DNA of 64,000 bases, taken from Mesorhizobium sp. 113-3-3. GTDB lineage: Bacteria > Pseudomonadota > Alphaproteobacteria > Rhizobiales > Rhizobiaceae. The stretch lies in NCBI RefSeq assembly GCF_016756495.1, contig NZ_AP023244.1:62001-126000 (forward strand), in the 5' to 3' direction. Positions 46,025-54,608 of the stretch are shown here, piece after piece. The notes below the pieces were generated by a model that saw only the letters and a program-made list of their open reading frames with translations, was not told the DNA's origin and ran no database searches. The first letter of the stretch is position 1. Each line of letters starts with the position of its first letter. The translations under genes and the position numbers were made by a program.

Positions 46025-47065
46025 GTGATCGCCGGTACTCCTCCACCGGTCCCGTTCGGGGGGTCGTGTCGTCAATCTCGCCGGGTCATGGGCTTGGGGT
46101 TTGGGTCGGCCGGCCGAGTTTTCTTTCCGCGCGGCCGTCTTGGCGAAGCACATTACCACCTGCTTGTGCTCAATTTCTGCTGGGGGCATAGTACTGATGG
46201 GGGAGAGTGGGGCGTGGGGAAAGGCCAGCTTAACATAGGTGCCGACCAGGCTGACCGCTGGCGCAAGCGCAAAAGCACTGGACGGTGTCCAGAACGGCGC
46301 TTCAATGCGCCTACGCGGCTTGTCTTCGTAACTGTCGCCGCTGCCGCCGCTTTCGCCACTCAGTATCTCATTACGCACGGCTCAAGCTTGCCGTCGCCAA
46401 TATTGACCTGGTTGGAACCTTTACCTCCACCCATGGGCGGGCGCGCTTCGGTCATCGATGGTGACACTATCGAGATTGCCGGCCAGCGCATTCGTTTCAA
46501 CGGCATCGATGCGCCTGAGAGCCAGCAATATTGCGACGACGCCAAAGGTTTCGAATACCCCTGCGGTCGACAAGCTGCCCAGGCTCTGAACGAATTCCTG
46601 GCTGCATCGCGACCGCTTTATTGCAAATTTGTCGATCGTGACCGGTACGGCCGGCTCGTTGGCGACTGTTATCGAGCCGACCGTCAAAGTGTGCAGAAGT
46701 GGCTTGTCGACCAGGGCCTCGCTCTGGATTGGCCTCGCTATTCGAAGGGAGCATTCGCAGCCGAGCAAGCCTCCGCAAAGGCCGCACATCGCGGTCTCTG
46801 GCAGGGCCGATTTGACGAGCCTTGGGACTGGCGTGCGGCCAACGCCGACAAGGCAGAGACGGTCAGCCAGCAGTCGACAGGGTTCGGTCTTCTCGGCTCA
46901 GGTTGCAATATCAAAGGCAACATCTCGGCCCGAGGCGAGCGCATCTATCATCTGCCCGGGCAGAAATACTACGGCGTAACGAAGGTCACGGAGGCCAAGG
47001 GCGAGCGGTGGTTCTGCAGCGAAGCCGAAGCGCGAGCGGCCGGCTGGCGCCGGTCAAAACTCTGA
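46025..47065 (+). CDS. Thermonuclease-family (SNase-like) protein with C-terminal sunset-type domain
   Basis: The staphylococcal-nuclease fold begins near residue 142: ASVIDGDTIEIAGQRIRFNG, IDAPESQQYC (Asp and Arg of the active site), DRYGRLVGDCY, and KAAHRGLWQG. A hydrophobic segment precedes it (LVFVTVAAAAAFATQYLI, about 98-115), probably a signal anchor. After it, IKGNISARGERIYHLPGQKY, then RWFCSEAEARAAGWRRSK is the short domain often appended to such nucleases. The long N-terminus before the anchor is doubtful; the start may be GTG near 46213. It would cut DNA or RNA outside the cytoplasm. A HEPN-like gene follows after five bases. Confidence 0.8.
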   Translation: MIAGTPPPVPFGGSCRQSRRVMGLGFGSAGRVFFPRGRLGEAHYHLLVLNFCWGHSTDGGEWGVGKGQLNIGADQADRWRKRKSTGRCPERRFNAPTRLVFVTVAAAAAFATQYLITHGSSLPSPILTWLEPLPPPMGGRASVIDGDTIEIAGQRIRFNGIDAPESQQYCDDAKGFEYPCGRQAAQALNEFLAASRPLYCKFVDRDRYGRLVGDCYRADRQSVQKWLVDQGLALDWPRYSKGAFAAEQASAKAAHRGLWQGRFDEPWDWRAANADKAETVSQQSTGFGLLGSGCNIKGNISARGERIYHLPGQKYYGVTKVTEAKGERWFCSEAEARAAGWRRSKL

Positions 47066-47070
47066 CGACA

Positions 47071-47514
47071 ATGGATGCATCATCGTACCCGGGCGAAAAT
47101 GCCAGAGCCTCGGACCTTCTGCGTCTTGCCAGCGAGTATCGCGCGGCGGCACATCACCTTCTGAAGCTCGGCCGGAAGGGCGAACCTACATCTCGCGCAC
47201 CTTGCCGCCTCGTCGCGATCCATGCAATTGAACTATACCTCAACGCCCATCTCGCCGCTTCAGGAATGAGTCTGAAGCGAATACGCGGGCTACACCACGA
47301 TTTAGCGCAACGGGCCCACCTTGCAGCCAGCTTCGGCCTAGTTCTTCGAAAACGCACTGCGGACCATTTGGCTAGACTGACGGGCGACCGCGAATATTTG
47401 GAAACGCGGTATGACCCCGATATGACCACGACCCAGGTCAATGATCTGATTGCGACGATGGATGAACTTGCGAAGAAAGTGGCGAATACCGCATTGGCGG
47501 TACCGCCAGAGTGA
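47071..47514 (+). CDS. HEPN-like helical protein
   Basis: The 147-residue protein is nearly all helix: SDLLRLASEYRAAAHHLLKL, RLVAIHAIELYLNAHLAASG, LHHDLAQRAHLAASF, then TTTQVNDLIATMDELAKKVA. The pattern of an EYRAAAHHL helix plus a HAIELYLNAHL helix resembles HEPN/AbiU2-like domains, many of which are RNases of defence or toxin systems. A clear catalytic RxxxxH is not obvious. It starts five bases after the nuclease stop, so the two form an operon. Confidence 0.45.
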   Translation: MDASSYPGENARASDLLRLASEYRAAAHHLLKLGRKGEPTSRAPCRLVAIHAIELYLNAHLAASGMSLKRIRGLHHDLAQRAHLAASFGLVLRKRTADHLARLTGDREYLETRYDPDMTTTQVNDLIATMDELAKKVANTALAVPPE

Positions 47515-48013
47515 GGCCGATTTCGTACCGCGAAGTAGGCGCGCCAGTGACAGTTAAACGCTGTCCGGCACCAAATGTGGCTTGTGTCCGCCCCTAAGCA
47601 CGGGCTGCACACGGCCATGCGTCCGCTCTCCGCTGATGTACGCTTTGTTCAAGACCACGACTTGAGCTGGGGTCTTCCAAGCACCGACTTGGCTGGTAAG
47701 GTTTGCCGGGGCGCGAACAATCGGGATGCACTAACGGCTGACACTGGAAAACTGCGCGCCTGTTGGGGGATTTAGCCCCACCGTCGACAGGAACGTCGCC
47801 CTGGTCGAAGGCTTTCTCAAGGGCAAGCGCTACGCCGATCTGGCGCAGGAACATGGCTTTTCGCCAACGAGGGTGCGCCAAATAGGCTGATCGGCTCGTG
47901 GGCGGCAGCAAGCCGGACCTATCGCCGGGTCAAAAAGCAAATGCAGGCAGGCAATTTATTGCGTGTCCACGTTCCGCTGTTCCCTAAGATGGGGCGAACC
48001 ATCAGGGAACGAC
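47515..48013 (+). other. Decayed region with a sigma-region-4-like HTH scrap (47780-47892)
   Basis: The plus strand reads RNVALVEGFLKGKRYADLAQ, then EHGFSPTRVRQI, a helix-turn-helix of the RNA-polymerase sigma region-4 type used by small phage-like regulators. A stop follows at once. The rest of the stretch shows no gene. It marks the end of the accessory DNA; the sulfur locus begins after it. Confidence 0.4.
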
Positions 48014-48301
48014 GTGATACCTCTTGAACTCAAGGTCAGTGCGGCGCGCAGCCTTCTCTCCGTTACATGGGATGACGGTGCGGTCTCGCTGATTCCGGCC
48101 TCCACGCTGCGGGCTCGCAGCCGCGCGGCACTGCAGGTGCGGGCGGACATCGAAGGTAACAACTGCTCGTTCGACACCGTCACGGTGACGAGTGCAGACG
48201 CGATCGGTTCCTATGCCATACGTGTGGTTTTCTCCGACGGGCACGACCGGGGCATCTATCCCTGGAGCTATTTGCGCGAAATCGCCGATTCTGCGGCGTG
48301 A
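48014..48301 (+). CDS. DUF971 (GBBH-like N-terminal domain) protein
   Basis: From GTG 48014, behind GGAACGAC, it has 95 residues with the DUF971 pattern: LSVTWDDGAVSLIPASTLRA, then GSYAIRVVFSDGHDRGIYPW and SYLREI. This zinc- or ligand-binding small domain occurs alone near Fe-S-protein genes and within gamma-butyrobetaine hydroxylase. It ends nine bases before the flavoprotein gene and is probably the first gene of that operon, perhaps helping Fe-S or cofactor assembly. Confidence 0.7.
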   Translation: MIPLELKVSAARSLLSVTWDDGAVSLIPASTLRARSRAALQVRADIEGNNCSFDTVTVTSADAIGSYAIRVVFSDGHDRGIYPWSYLREIADSAA

Positions 48302-48310
48302 GGAACGAGA

Positions 48311-50047
48311 ATGGACAATTTTGTCGAAGGGCTGTCGGAAGTCATTTGCGATGTGCTGGTGATCGGCGGCGGCACGGCCGGACCGATGGCGGCGCTCAAA
48401 GCGAAGCAGAAAAATCCCGCTCTGAATGTCGTCCTGCTCGAAAAGGCCAATGTGAAGCGTTCCGGAGCTATCTGCATGGGCATGGACGGGCTGAACAACG
48501 CCGTCGTCCCGGGATATGCGACGCCCGAGCAGTACACCAAGGAGATCACGATCGCCAATGACGGCATTGTCGATCAGGCGCCGGTCTTCAAATATGCCTC
48601 GCGCTGCTATGACATCATCCAGGAACTTGACCGTTTCGGCATCCGTTTCCAGAAGAACGCCAATGGCGATTTCGACCTGAAGAAGGTCCACCATCTGGGA
48701 ACCTATGTGCTGCCGATGCCCAATGGCGATACCGTCAAGAAGGCGCTCTACCGGCAGATCAGACGCGAAAGGATATTGGTCTCCAACCGCTTCATGGCAA
48801 CGCGCCTGTTGACTGCCAACGACGGCAGGATCGCGGGCGCCATCGCTGTGAACACGCGCACGGCTGAATTCCTCGTGCTGCGTGCCAAGACCGTGATCCT
48901 GTGCATGGGCGCGGCGGGCCGGCTCGGATTGCCGCATTCCGGCTATCTCTTCGGAACCTATGAGAATCCGACCAATTCCGGAGACGGTTATGCCATGGCC
49001 TATCATGCGGGTGCCGCGCTCGCGAATCTCGAATGCTACCAGATCAATCCGCTGATCAAGGACTATAACGGCCCGGCTTGCGCTTACGTAGCCGGTCCGT
49101 TCGGAGCCTATACCGCCAACAGTGAAGGCAATCGCTTCATCGAAAGCGACTACTGGTCGGGACAGATGATGCAGGAATTCTACAACGAACTACAGTCGGG
49201 CAAGGGGCCAGTGTTCCTGAAGCTCAACCACCTTCATGCCGACACGGTCGGCGAGATCGAAGAGATCCTGCACAAGGTCGAGCGCCCGTCGCGCGGCAGG
49301 TTCCATCAGGCGCGGGGCACCGATTACCGCGAAAAGATGATCGAAATGCACATTTCCGAAATCGGCTTCTGTTCGGGTCACAGCGCGTCGGGCGTTTTCG
49401 TCGATGAATACGCCCGGACCACGGTGCCGGGCCTCTACGCCGCGGGCGACATGGCGAGTGTGCCCCACAACTATATGCTCGGCGCCTTCACCAACGGAGC
49501 CGTCGCCGGCGAGCACGCTGCCGAAGTCGCGCTGGAAACCAACCTTCCGGATTTCGACAGCGAGTTCGTCAAGGCGGAGCGCAAACGCGTGTTGGCGCCG
49601 ACGCGGCGCCAGGACGGCATCCCGCCCAACCAGCTGGAATACAAGACCAGGCGGCTGGTCAACGACTATCTGCAGCCGCCCAAGGTGACGGCCAGGATGC
49701 AGATCGGCCAGGCGCGGCTCGCCGAGGTCAGGGATGATCTCGAAACCGCCCTTGTCGCACGCGACGCACATGAGCTGATGCGTTCGCTCGAAGTGTCGTC
49801 CATTCTCGACTGCGCCGACATGGCGGCGCATGCCTCGCTCTTCCGGACGGAGAGCCGCTGGGGGCTCTATCACAACCGCGTCGATTATCCCAAAAAGGAT
49901 GACGACAACTGGTTCTGCCATACGCTTCTGCGCAAGGTCGACGGCCGCCTGGTTTCTGAGAAGCGGCCAATCCAACCCTACATCGTTCCGATCGAGAACG
50001 AGGAGCGGACAGCCTATGACCGTCTGCGCGTTTCCAATCAAGCCTGA
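48311..50047 (+). CDS. Fumarate-reductase/APS-reductase-alpha-like flavoprotein
   Basis: The 578-residue protein has FAD motif VLVIGGGTAGPMAALKA (about 15-31), LLEKANVKRSGAICMGMDGL (about 42-61), a middle NSEGNRFIESDYW and the FAD-binding end PGLYAAGDMASVPHNYMLGA (about 376). GAICMGMDGLN and the following DxxFRTESRWG-type C-terminal domain are closer to adenylylsulfate reductase alpha than to succinate dehydrogenase. It should be a cytoplasmic two-electron oxidoreductase paired with the ferredoxin encoded 11 bases downstream. Its substrate in this sulfonate locus is unknown; an assimilatory sulfur step is inferred from context. Confidence 0.8.
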   Translation: MDNFVEGLSEVICDVLVIGGGTAGPMAALKAKQKNPALNVVLLEKANVKRSGAICMGMDGLNNAVVPGYATPEQYTKEITIANDGIVDQAPVFKYASRCYDIIQELDRFGIRFQKNANGDFDLKKVHHLGTYVLPMPNGDTVKKALYRQIRRERILVSNRFMATRLLTANDGRIAGAIAVNTRTAEFLVLRAKTVILCMGAAGRLGLPHSGYLFGTYENPTNSGDGYAMAYHAGAALANLECYQINPLIKDYNGPACAYVAGPFGAYTANSEGNRFIESDYWSGQMMQEFYNELQSGKGPVFLKLNHLHADTVGEIEEILHKVERPSRGRFHQARGTDYREKMIEMHISEIGFCSGHSASGVFVDEYARTTVPGLYAAGDMASVPHNYMLGAFTNGAVAGEHAAEVALETNLPDFDSEFVKAERKRVLAPTRRQDGIPPNQLEYKTRRLVNDYLQPPKVTARMQIGQARLAEVRDDLETALVARDAHELMRSLEVSSILDCADMAAHASLFRTESRWGLYHNRVDYPKKDDDNWFCHTLLRKVDGRLVSEKRPIQPYIVPIENEERTAYDRLRVSNQA

Positions 50048-50058
50048 CGGGGAAAACC

Positions 50059-50292
50059 ATGCCGCTTGCGCTTTCACCTACAACCGTTCCCGTCGTCGTG
50101 GACGAGGCAAAATGCATCGCCGACAAGGGCTGCACGGTCTGCGTCGATGTCTGCCCACTGGATGTCCTGCGCATCAGCGATCTCACTGGCAAAGCCTATA
50201 TGAAATTCGACGAGTGCTGGTACTGCATGCCGTGCGAGAAGGATTGTCCGACCGGGGCTGTAACCGTCAACATCCCCTATCTGTTGCGCTGA
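50059..50292 (+). CDS. 2[4Fe-4S] ferredoxin-like protein (APS-reductase-beta-like)
   Basis: The 77-residue protein has two cluster motifs, CIADKGCTVCVDVCP and CWYCMPCEKDCP, giving eight cysteines. The first has an insert (CIADKGCTVC) as in AprB and related ferredoxins. It lies between the flavoprotein and HEAT-repeat genes with gaps of 11 bases or less, so it is most likely the electron-transfer subunit of the flavoprotein. It is shorter than classic AprB, lacking the C-terminal tail. Confidence 0.88.
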   Translation: MPLALSPTTVPVVVDEAKCIADKGCTVCVDVCPLDVLRISDLTGKAYMKFDECWYCMPCEKDCPTGAVTVNIPYLLR

Positions 50293-50293
50293 C

Positions 50294-51250
50294 ATGACTG
50301 CATGCGATCCCTTCGAAGATTTTGGCGACATCGAGGAAATCGGCGAGCGTCTGAACGATGCAGACGCGGCTGTGCGACGGCTTGCCGTGATCGACCTTGC
50401 CGAGACGGCGAGCGCGGATGTGCTGCCGCATCTCCTGGCGGCAGTTGCCGACCCCGACGCGACAGTGCGTTTGCAGCTGGCGATCGCACTGTCCGAGTTC
50501 GACGCCGTTGAGGCGGCTGCGGGCCTTGCCCGCCTGGTGGCGGATGAGGATTTGACGGTGGCGCAGGCGGCAGCCGATAGCCTTGCTGAACTGAAGGATC
50601 CGGCGGCAGCTGAATCCATTCTGCCGCTCGTCAGTCATGGGCGCGCCTTCGTCCGGGCTGCGGGTTTTCGCGGGCTGAAAGCGTTGCGTTCGCGTGGGGC
50701 ACTCGGCCCCGCTCTGGCGGCGATGCGGGATGAAGATGCCAATGTGCGCGCACAGGCGCTCGGCGTCGTTGCCTATCTCAAGCTGGAAGAGACCTTGCCG
50801 TCCCTCATCGCCGCGACGCGCGATGCCGATGCCACCGTTCGGTCCGTTGCGGTCAACGCCTTGTCCTTCACGAGCCAGCCCGCCGCAGCTGTCGCCGTGA
50901 CGGCTGCCCTCGACGATGAGACCTGGCAGGTGCGGGCCGCGGCGGCGGAATCGCTCGGCCGTATCGGCCAGACCTCGGGGGTCGCCGGACTGATCGCCGG
51001 CCTTTCCGACGACTACTGGCAGGTTCGGCAAAAATGCCTGAATGCGCTTGGCAAGCTCAAGGCGCAATCGGCGGTACGGCAGATTTCCGAGCTGTTGACG
51101 AGCGACTTGGCTTCGCTGCGCAAGGAGTCCGCGGCGGCGCTTGGTGAAATCGCCGATCCATTGTCGCGGGATGCTCTCATGGCGCATATCGGCGATGCCG
51201 ATCCGGACGTACGCAAGACCGTTCGCTGGGCGCTAACGCGGCTCGATTAG
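50294..51250 (+). CDS. HEAT-repeat protein (PBS-lyase-like repeats)
   Basis: The 318-residue protein is made of about nine helical repeats of roughly 31 residues with the phrase D.(D/N).VR..A...L (DADAAVRRLAVIDLAETA, DPDATVRLQLAIALSEF, DEDANVRAQALGVVAYL, DADATVRSVAVNALSF, DADPDVRKTVRWALTRL). Such solenoids act as binding scaffolds or chaperones for cofactor-bearing enzymes. It starts two bases after the ferredoxin stop. A role in maturing the flavoprotein/ferredoxin pair is inferred from the operon. Confidence 0.85.
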   Translation: MTACDPFEDFGDIEEIGERLNDADAAVRRLAVIDLAETASADVLPHLLAAVADPDATVRLQLAIALSEFDAVEAAAGLARLVADEDLTVAQAAADSLAELKDPAAAESILPLVSHGRAFVRAAGFRGLKALRSRGALGPALAAMRDEDANVRAQALGVVAYLKLEETLPSLIAATRDADATVRSVAVNALSFTSQPAAAVAVTAALDDETWQVRAAAAESLGRIGQTSGVAGLIAGLSDDYWQVRQKCLNALGKLKAQSAVRQISELLTSDLASLRKESAAALGEIADPLSRDALMAHIGDADPDVRKTVRWALTRLD

Positions 51251-51269
51251 TGGAAGCCGAAGCGCCGTC

Positions 51270-52079
51270 TCACCCCGCCGCGCGCTTCGAAACCATTTCC
51301 ATCAGGCTGTGAGGGCGCTCGATACGAATATGGCGCGGCGTCACCGTTACCAGCCCTTCCTTCTGGAAGCGCTTCATCATCATCGTCACCCATTGGCGTG
51401 TGGAGCCGACCATGGCCGCAATCTGGTCATGCGTCACCTTGGCATTGATGACGATTGCCCGTCCGTCGCGCACGCCATGAAGGTTACCGAGATTCATCAG
51501 GAACTGCGCCAGACGTTCGATCACCGAACGCGTGCCGAGCATCTGAGCCATCGCCGAATAGCATCTGCCTTTCGCGGCAAGCCCCTGCAGAAGGCAGAGG
51601 GCGAAATTCGGAAGCTCGACGACGAGCTTCCTCAACGCGTTGGCCGGTATGAACAGCATCCGGCATTCACTCAATGCTTCTCCCGACCAGATGTGGATTC
51701 CACCGCCGGTCATTTCGGGACCACCAATGAAATGCCCCGCTGTCCAGTAGGCCAGCGTGATTTCGCGTCCTGACGGTGCCGTGTAGAAGACGTGAACCTG
51801 GCCGCTTTCGATGATGGAAATGCCACCGTGCCTATCGCCCTGGGTGAAGATCGCCTGACCGGTCGCAAAAGCGAGACGTCGGCCATGGGCCCTAAGTTTC
51901 GCCCACTCGTCCGATGTCAGGGTATCGAGAAAATGCGCGCCGTCGTCGAGCCCTTCCACGCTTTCGCTGAGAAAAAGCGCACGATCGCCGGGAAGAACGA
52001 CCTGCTCCGGCAGTTCGAGCACCGGCTGACGTTTCTTACGCTCAGCTTCGAAATTGGTCGAAAGCATTTCGAGGCTCAT
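51270..52079 (-). CDS. Crp/Fnr-family transcriptional regulator
   Basis: From ATG 52079, behind AAGGAG, the 269-residue protein has a cyclic-nucleotide-binding-like barrel (FATGQAIFTQGDRHGGISII, SGREITLAYWTAGHFIG) and a C-terminal HTH_Crp (VTHDQIAAMVGSTRQWVTMM, GLVTVTPRHIRI). It lacks the four FNR cysteines. It lies convergent with the HEAT gene and divergent from the first sulfonate ABC operon, so it probably controls that promoter. The effector is unknown. An earlier ATG at 52136 is less well placed. Confidence 0.85.
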   Translation of the reverse strand: MSLEMLSTNFEAERKKRQPVLELPEQVVLPGDRALFLSESVEGLDDGAHFLDTLTSDEWAKLRAHGRRLAFATGQAIFTQGDRHGGISIIESGQVHVFYTAPSGREITLAYWTAGHFIGGPEMTGGGIHIWSGEALSECRMLFIPANALRKLVVELPNFALCLLQGLAAKGRCYSAMAQMLGTRSVIERLAQFLMNLGNLHGVRDGRAIVINAKVTHDQIAAMVGSTRQWVTMMMKRFQKEGLVTVTPRHIRIERPHSLMEMVSKRAAG

Positions 52080-52151
52080 ACCCGGCTCCTTGTACGTCGT
52101 GAAAACGCGTAAAAAGTATATAAATTTTATAGACAAAAAAGGAATGGATTT

Positions 52152-52202
52152 GCGCCGTTCATGCCTGACTTAGATGATTCTTGTCTCAATTTCGAACGGC
52201 GC
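52152..52202. promoter_or_regulatory. Inverted repeat in the regulator/ABC intergenic region
   Basis: GCGCCGTTC (52152-52160) and GAACGGCGC (52194-52202) are perfect inverted arms separated by 33 bases, between the Crp/Fnr gene and the ABC operon. They could be paired operator half-sites allowing DNA looping, or the stem of a leader hairpin. They do not match the classic CRP or FNR palindrome. Confidence 0.45.
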
Positions 52203-52404
52203 CAGCGTAACCTTTTGTTTTAGCAAGAGGAATTTGAAATCGCCGCGGACTCCGGCGATCGAAATTGGCTCCGAAAGCGTGCAAGTAATTGCTTATGCCT
52301 TCAGTTCGGCCATCACATAAAATTGCGGGACAGCGGTTTGGCAATCGCCACTGGGTCAGCAAATCAGCCGCCGAATGCCGGCATCAAGTCACGAGGTAAA
52401 ACCC

Positions 52405-53817
52405 ATGAATTTTCGCACACACTTGGCTGCCCTTGCCCTTGTGGCGGCCGGATTCGCTTCTGCCGCGGATGCCGAAACCATCCGCGTGGCGATCGGCACG
52501 CAGGACACCACAATCAATACCGCCACGGGCGGATTGCTGATCCGTGAGTTGAAGCTGCTCGACAAATACCTGCCGCACGACGGCAAGTATAAGGATGTCA
52601 CCTATGATATTCAGTGGAAGAACTTCACGAGCGGCGCGCCGATCACCAATGAGCAGATCGCCGGAAAGCTTGATTTCGGCGTGATGGCGGATTTCCCCGG
52701 CTCGTTCAACGGTCTCGCCCATATCAAGGCCGGAAGAAGGAGCTTGTTCATCACCGTGCTGTCGGGCAGCGTGAACGGCAGCGGCAACGGCATTGTGGTA
52801 CCGACCGCTTCGCCCATCCAGTCGCTCTCGGAGCTCAAGGGCAAGACCATCTCCGTTCCATTCGCATCGACCTCGCACGGCATGCTGCTGCGGGCCGTCA
52901 AGGCGCAGGGCTGGGACGCCGAAAGCGACGTGAAGATCATCACCCAGGCGCCTGAAGTTGCCGGCTCGGCCCTCCAGGCAAACCAGATCGACGCGCATGC
53001 CGATTTTGTCCCATTTGCCGAGCTCTTCCCCTGGCGCGGCTTCGCCCGCAAGATCTATGACGGATCGCAGGCAAAGACGCCTACTTTCCACGGTGCTCTG
53101 GTCGATGCCAACTATGCCGAAAAATATCCCGAGATCGTTGTTGCCTATCTTCGCGCCGCAATCGAGGCCGATCAGTTGATCGCCAAGGAGCCGGAGAAAT
53201 ACAGTGAGCTGATCGCCAAGGTGACGGGCGTCGAAGCCGAGGTCGAATACCTATTCCATGGACCGCTCGGGCTTCAGACCCGGGATCTCACGTGGAAGCC
53301 GGAATACCGCCAGGCTGTCGCCACTGCGATCGACACCTTGAGGCTCCTGAAAAAGACCGACCAGTCGCTCGACGTGAACAGCTTTGTCGATGACCGGTTC
53401 ATCAAGGCCGCATTCAAGGCGTCTGGGCTCGACTATGATGCCTCGCTCAAGAACTATGCCCAGCTGCCTTTGAATGCCAAGGATGCTGCCACCGGTGAAG
53501 CGATCAGCGATCCCAAGCGCGTTGCTGAGATCTGGGTCCAGGGTGAGCCGCTCGTCCGACACTATGCGTCGCCGCAGAACGCATTCAAAGCGCTCAAGGC
53601 CATCGAAGGTGAGGGCAAGCCGGTCCGGGTGTTTTATGCGCAGGACCGTGAAAGCGGTATCAAGCTGCTCGGCAATCAGGCCTGGTTCGTGCGTGCCGAC
53701 GGCGGCGAAGTCAGCGCCTTCCTGCTGAAGGAAACCGCCGCGAAATGGGCCAGGGATCATGGTGGCAAGGTGCTGGATTTCGCTGCCGCCAAGGCCTCGA
53801 TCATGGCCAGCAATTGA
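52405..53817 (+). CDS. ABC transporter substrate-binding protein, sulfonate/nitrate type
   Basis: The 470-residue protein starts with a signal peptide (MNFRTHLAALALVAAGFASA, cleaved after ADA) and then the NMT1/SsuA-like domain: TIRVAIGTQDTTINTATGGL, GKLDFGVMADFPGSFNGLAH, GKTISVPFASTSHGMLLRAV, QIDAHADFVPFAELF. It is longer than TauA or SsuA (about 320) and has an extra C-terminal region, like NrtA/CmpA-type proteins. It should bind an organosulfur or related anion in the periplasm. Permease and ATPase genes follow. Confidence 0.85.
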   Translation: MNFRTHLAALALVAAGFASAADAETIRVAIGTQDTTINTATGGLLIRELKLLDKYLPHDGKYKDVTYDIQWKNFTSGAPITNEQIAGKLDFGVMADFPGSFNGLAHIKAGRRSLFITVLSGSVNGSGNGIVVPTASPIQSLSELKGKTISVPFASTSHGMLLRAVKAQGWDAESDVKIITQAPEVAGSALQANQIDAHADFVPFAELFPWRGFARKIYDGSQAKTPTFHGALVDANYAEKYPEIVVAYLRAAIEADQLIAKEPEKYSELIAKVTGVEAEVEYLFHGPLGLQTRDLTWKPEYRQAVATAIDTLRLLKKTDQSLDVNSFVDDRFIKAAFKASGLDYDASLKNYAQLPLNAKDAATGEAISDPKRVAEIWVQGEPLVRHYASPQNAFKALKAIEGEGKPVRVFYAQDRESGIKLLGNQAWFVRADGGEVSAFLLKETAAKWARDHGGKVLDFAAAKASIMASN

Positions 53818-53825
53818 GGCTGGCA

Positions 53826-54608
53826 ATGCCGCGTTTCCACCTTGGGCGCTGGTTGCGCCGGGCCGGATCCGTCGCCATCTGCCTCATTCTCTGGCAGATG
53901 GCATCGAGCCTCAGACTGAATCTCGGTATTGTCACGTTCGAGAATGTGCCATTGCCGGTTGATGTCGTGTCGGCAGCGTTGGATTTCCTGCGCTCGCCCA
54001 AGTTCTTTGCCCATATTTCGAGCAGCCTGGAAAGGGTTCTGGCCGGCTTTGGCATCGCCGCCGTGATCGGTATCGGCCTCGGCCTCGTCATCGGTCGCTC
54101 GCGGTGGCTCGGAGATTTCCTGCAAGCCCCGCTCGAGCTCCTGCGGCCGATCCCGGCCGTCGCCTGGATTCCGCTTGCGGTTCTGATGTTTTCGTCGTCG
54201 GAACTCTCGATGATTTTCATCACCTTCACGGGCGCGTTGTTTCCGATCCTGCTCAACACCGTCCATGGCGTGGAAAGCGTCGATCCAAGGCTGATCGCGG
54301 CTGCGCGCAGCCTGGGGAGCACCCGGACCGCGATGCTGTTGGAAGTCATTATTCCAGGTGCGGCGCCGAACATCGTCACGGGCCTGGTCATCGGCATGGG
54401 CACGTCCTGGTTTTGTCTCGTCACCGCCGAGATGATCGCCGGCCAGTTCGGTATCGGTTACTACACCTGGGAATCCTACACGCTGCAAAACTATCCTGAA
54501 ATCATCGTCGGCATGATCCTGATTGGGTTGTTCGGCATGGGAAGCAGCGCCCTCTTGCGAGCGGCAGGGGCGGCACTTCTTCCATGGCACACGAAGGACA
54601 CCAAATGA
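53826..54608 (+). CDS. ABC transporter permease, sulfonate/taurine type
   Basis: The 260-residue protein has about six hydrophobic segments and the EAA loop (AARSLGSTRTAMLLEVIIPGAAPNIVTG read as short motifs AARSLGSTRTAML and IIPGAAPNIVTG, about 160-185) that contacts the ATPase. The pattern WIPLAVLMFSSSELSMIFI is typical of the SsuC/TauC family. The stop overlaps the ATPase start (ATGA). It starts eight bases after the binding-protein stop. Confidence 0.88.
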   Translation: MPRFHLGRWLRRAGSVAICLILWQMASSLRLNLGIVTFENVPLPVDVVSAALDFLRSPKFFAHISSSLERVLAGFGIAAVIGIGLGLVIGRSRWLGDFLQAPLELLRPIPAVAWIPLAVLMFSSSELSMIFITFTGALFPILLNTVHGVESVDPRLIAAARSLGSTRTAMLLEVIIPGAAPNIVTGLVIGMGTSWFCLVTAEMIAGQFGIGYYTWESYTLQNYPEIIVGMILIGLFGMGSSALLRAAGAALLPWHTKDTK

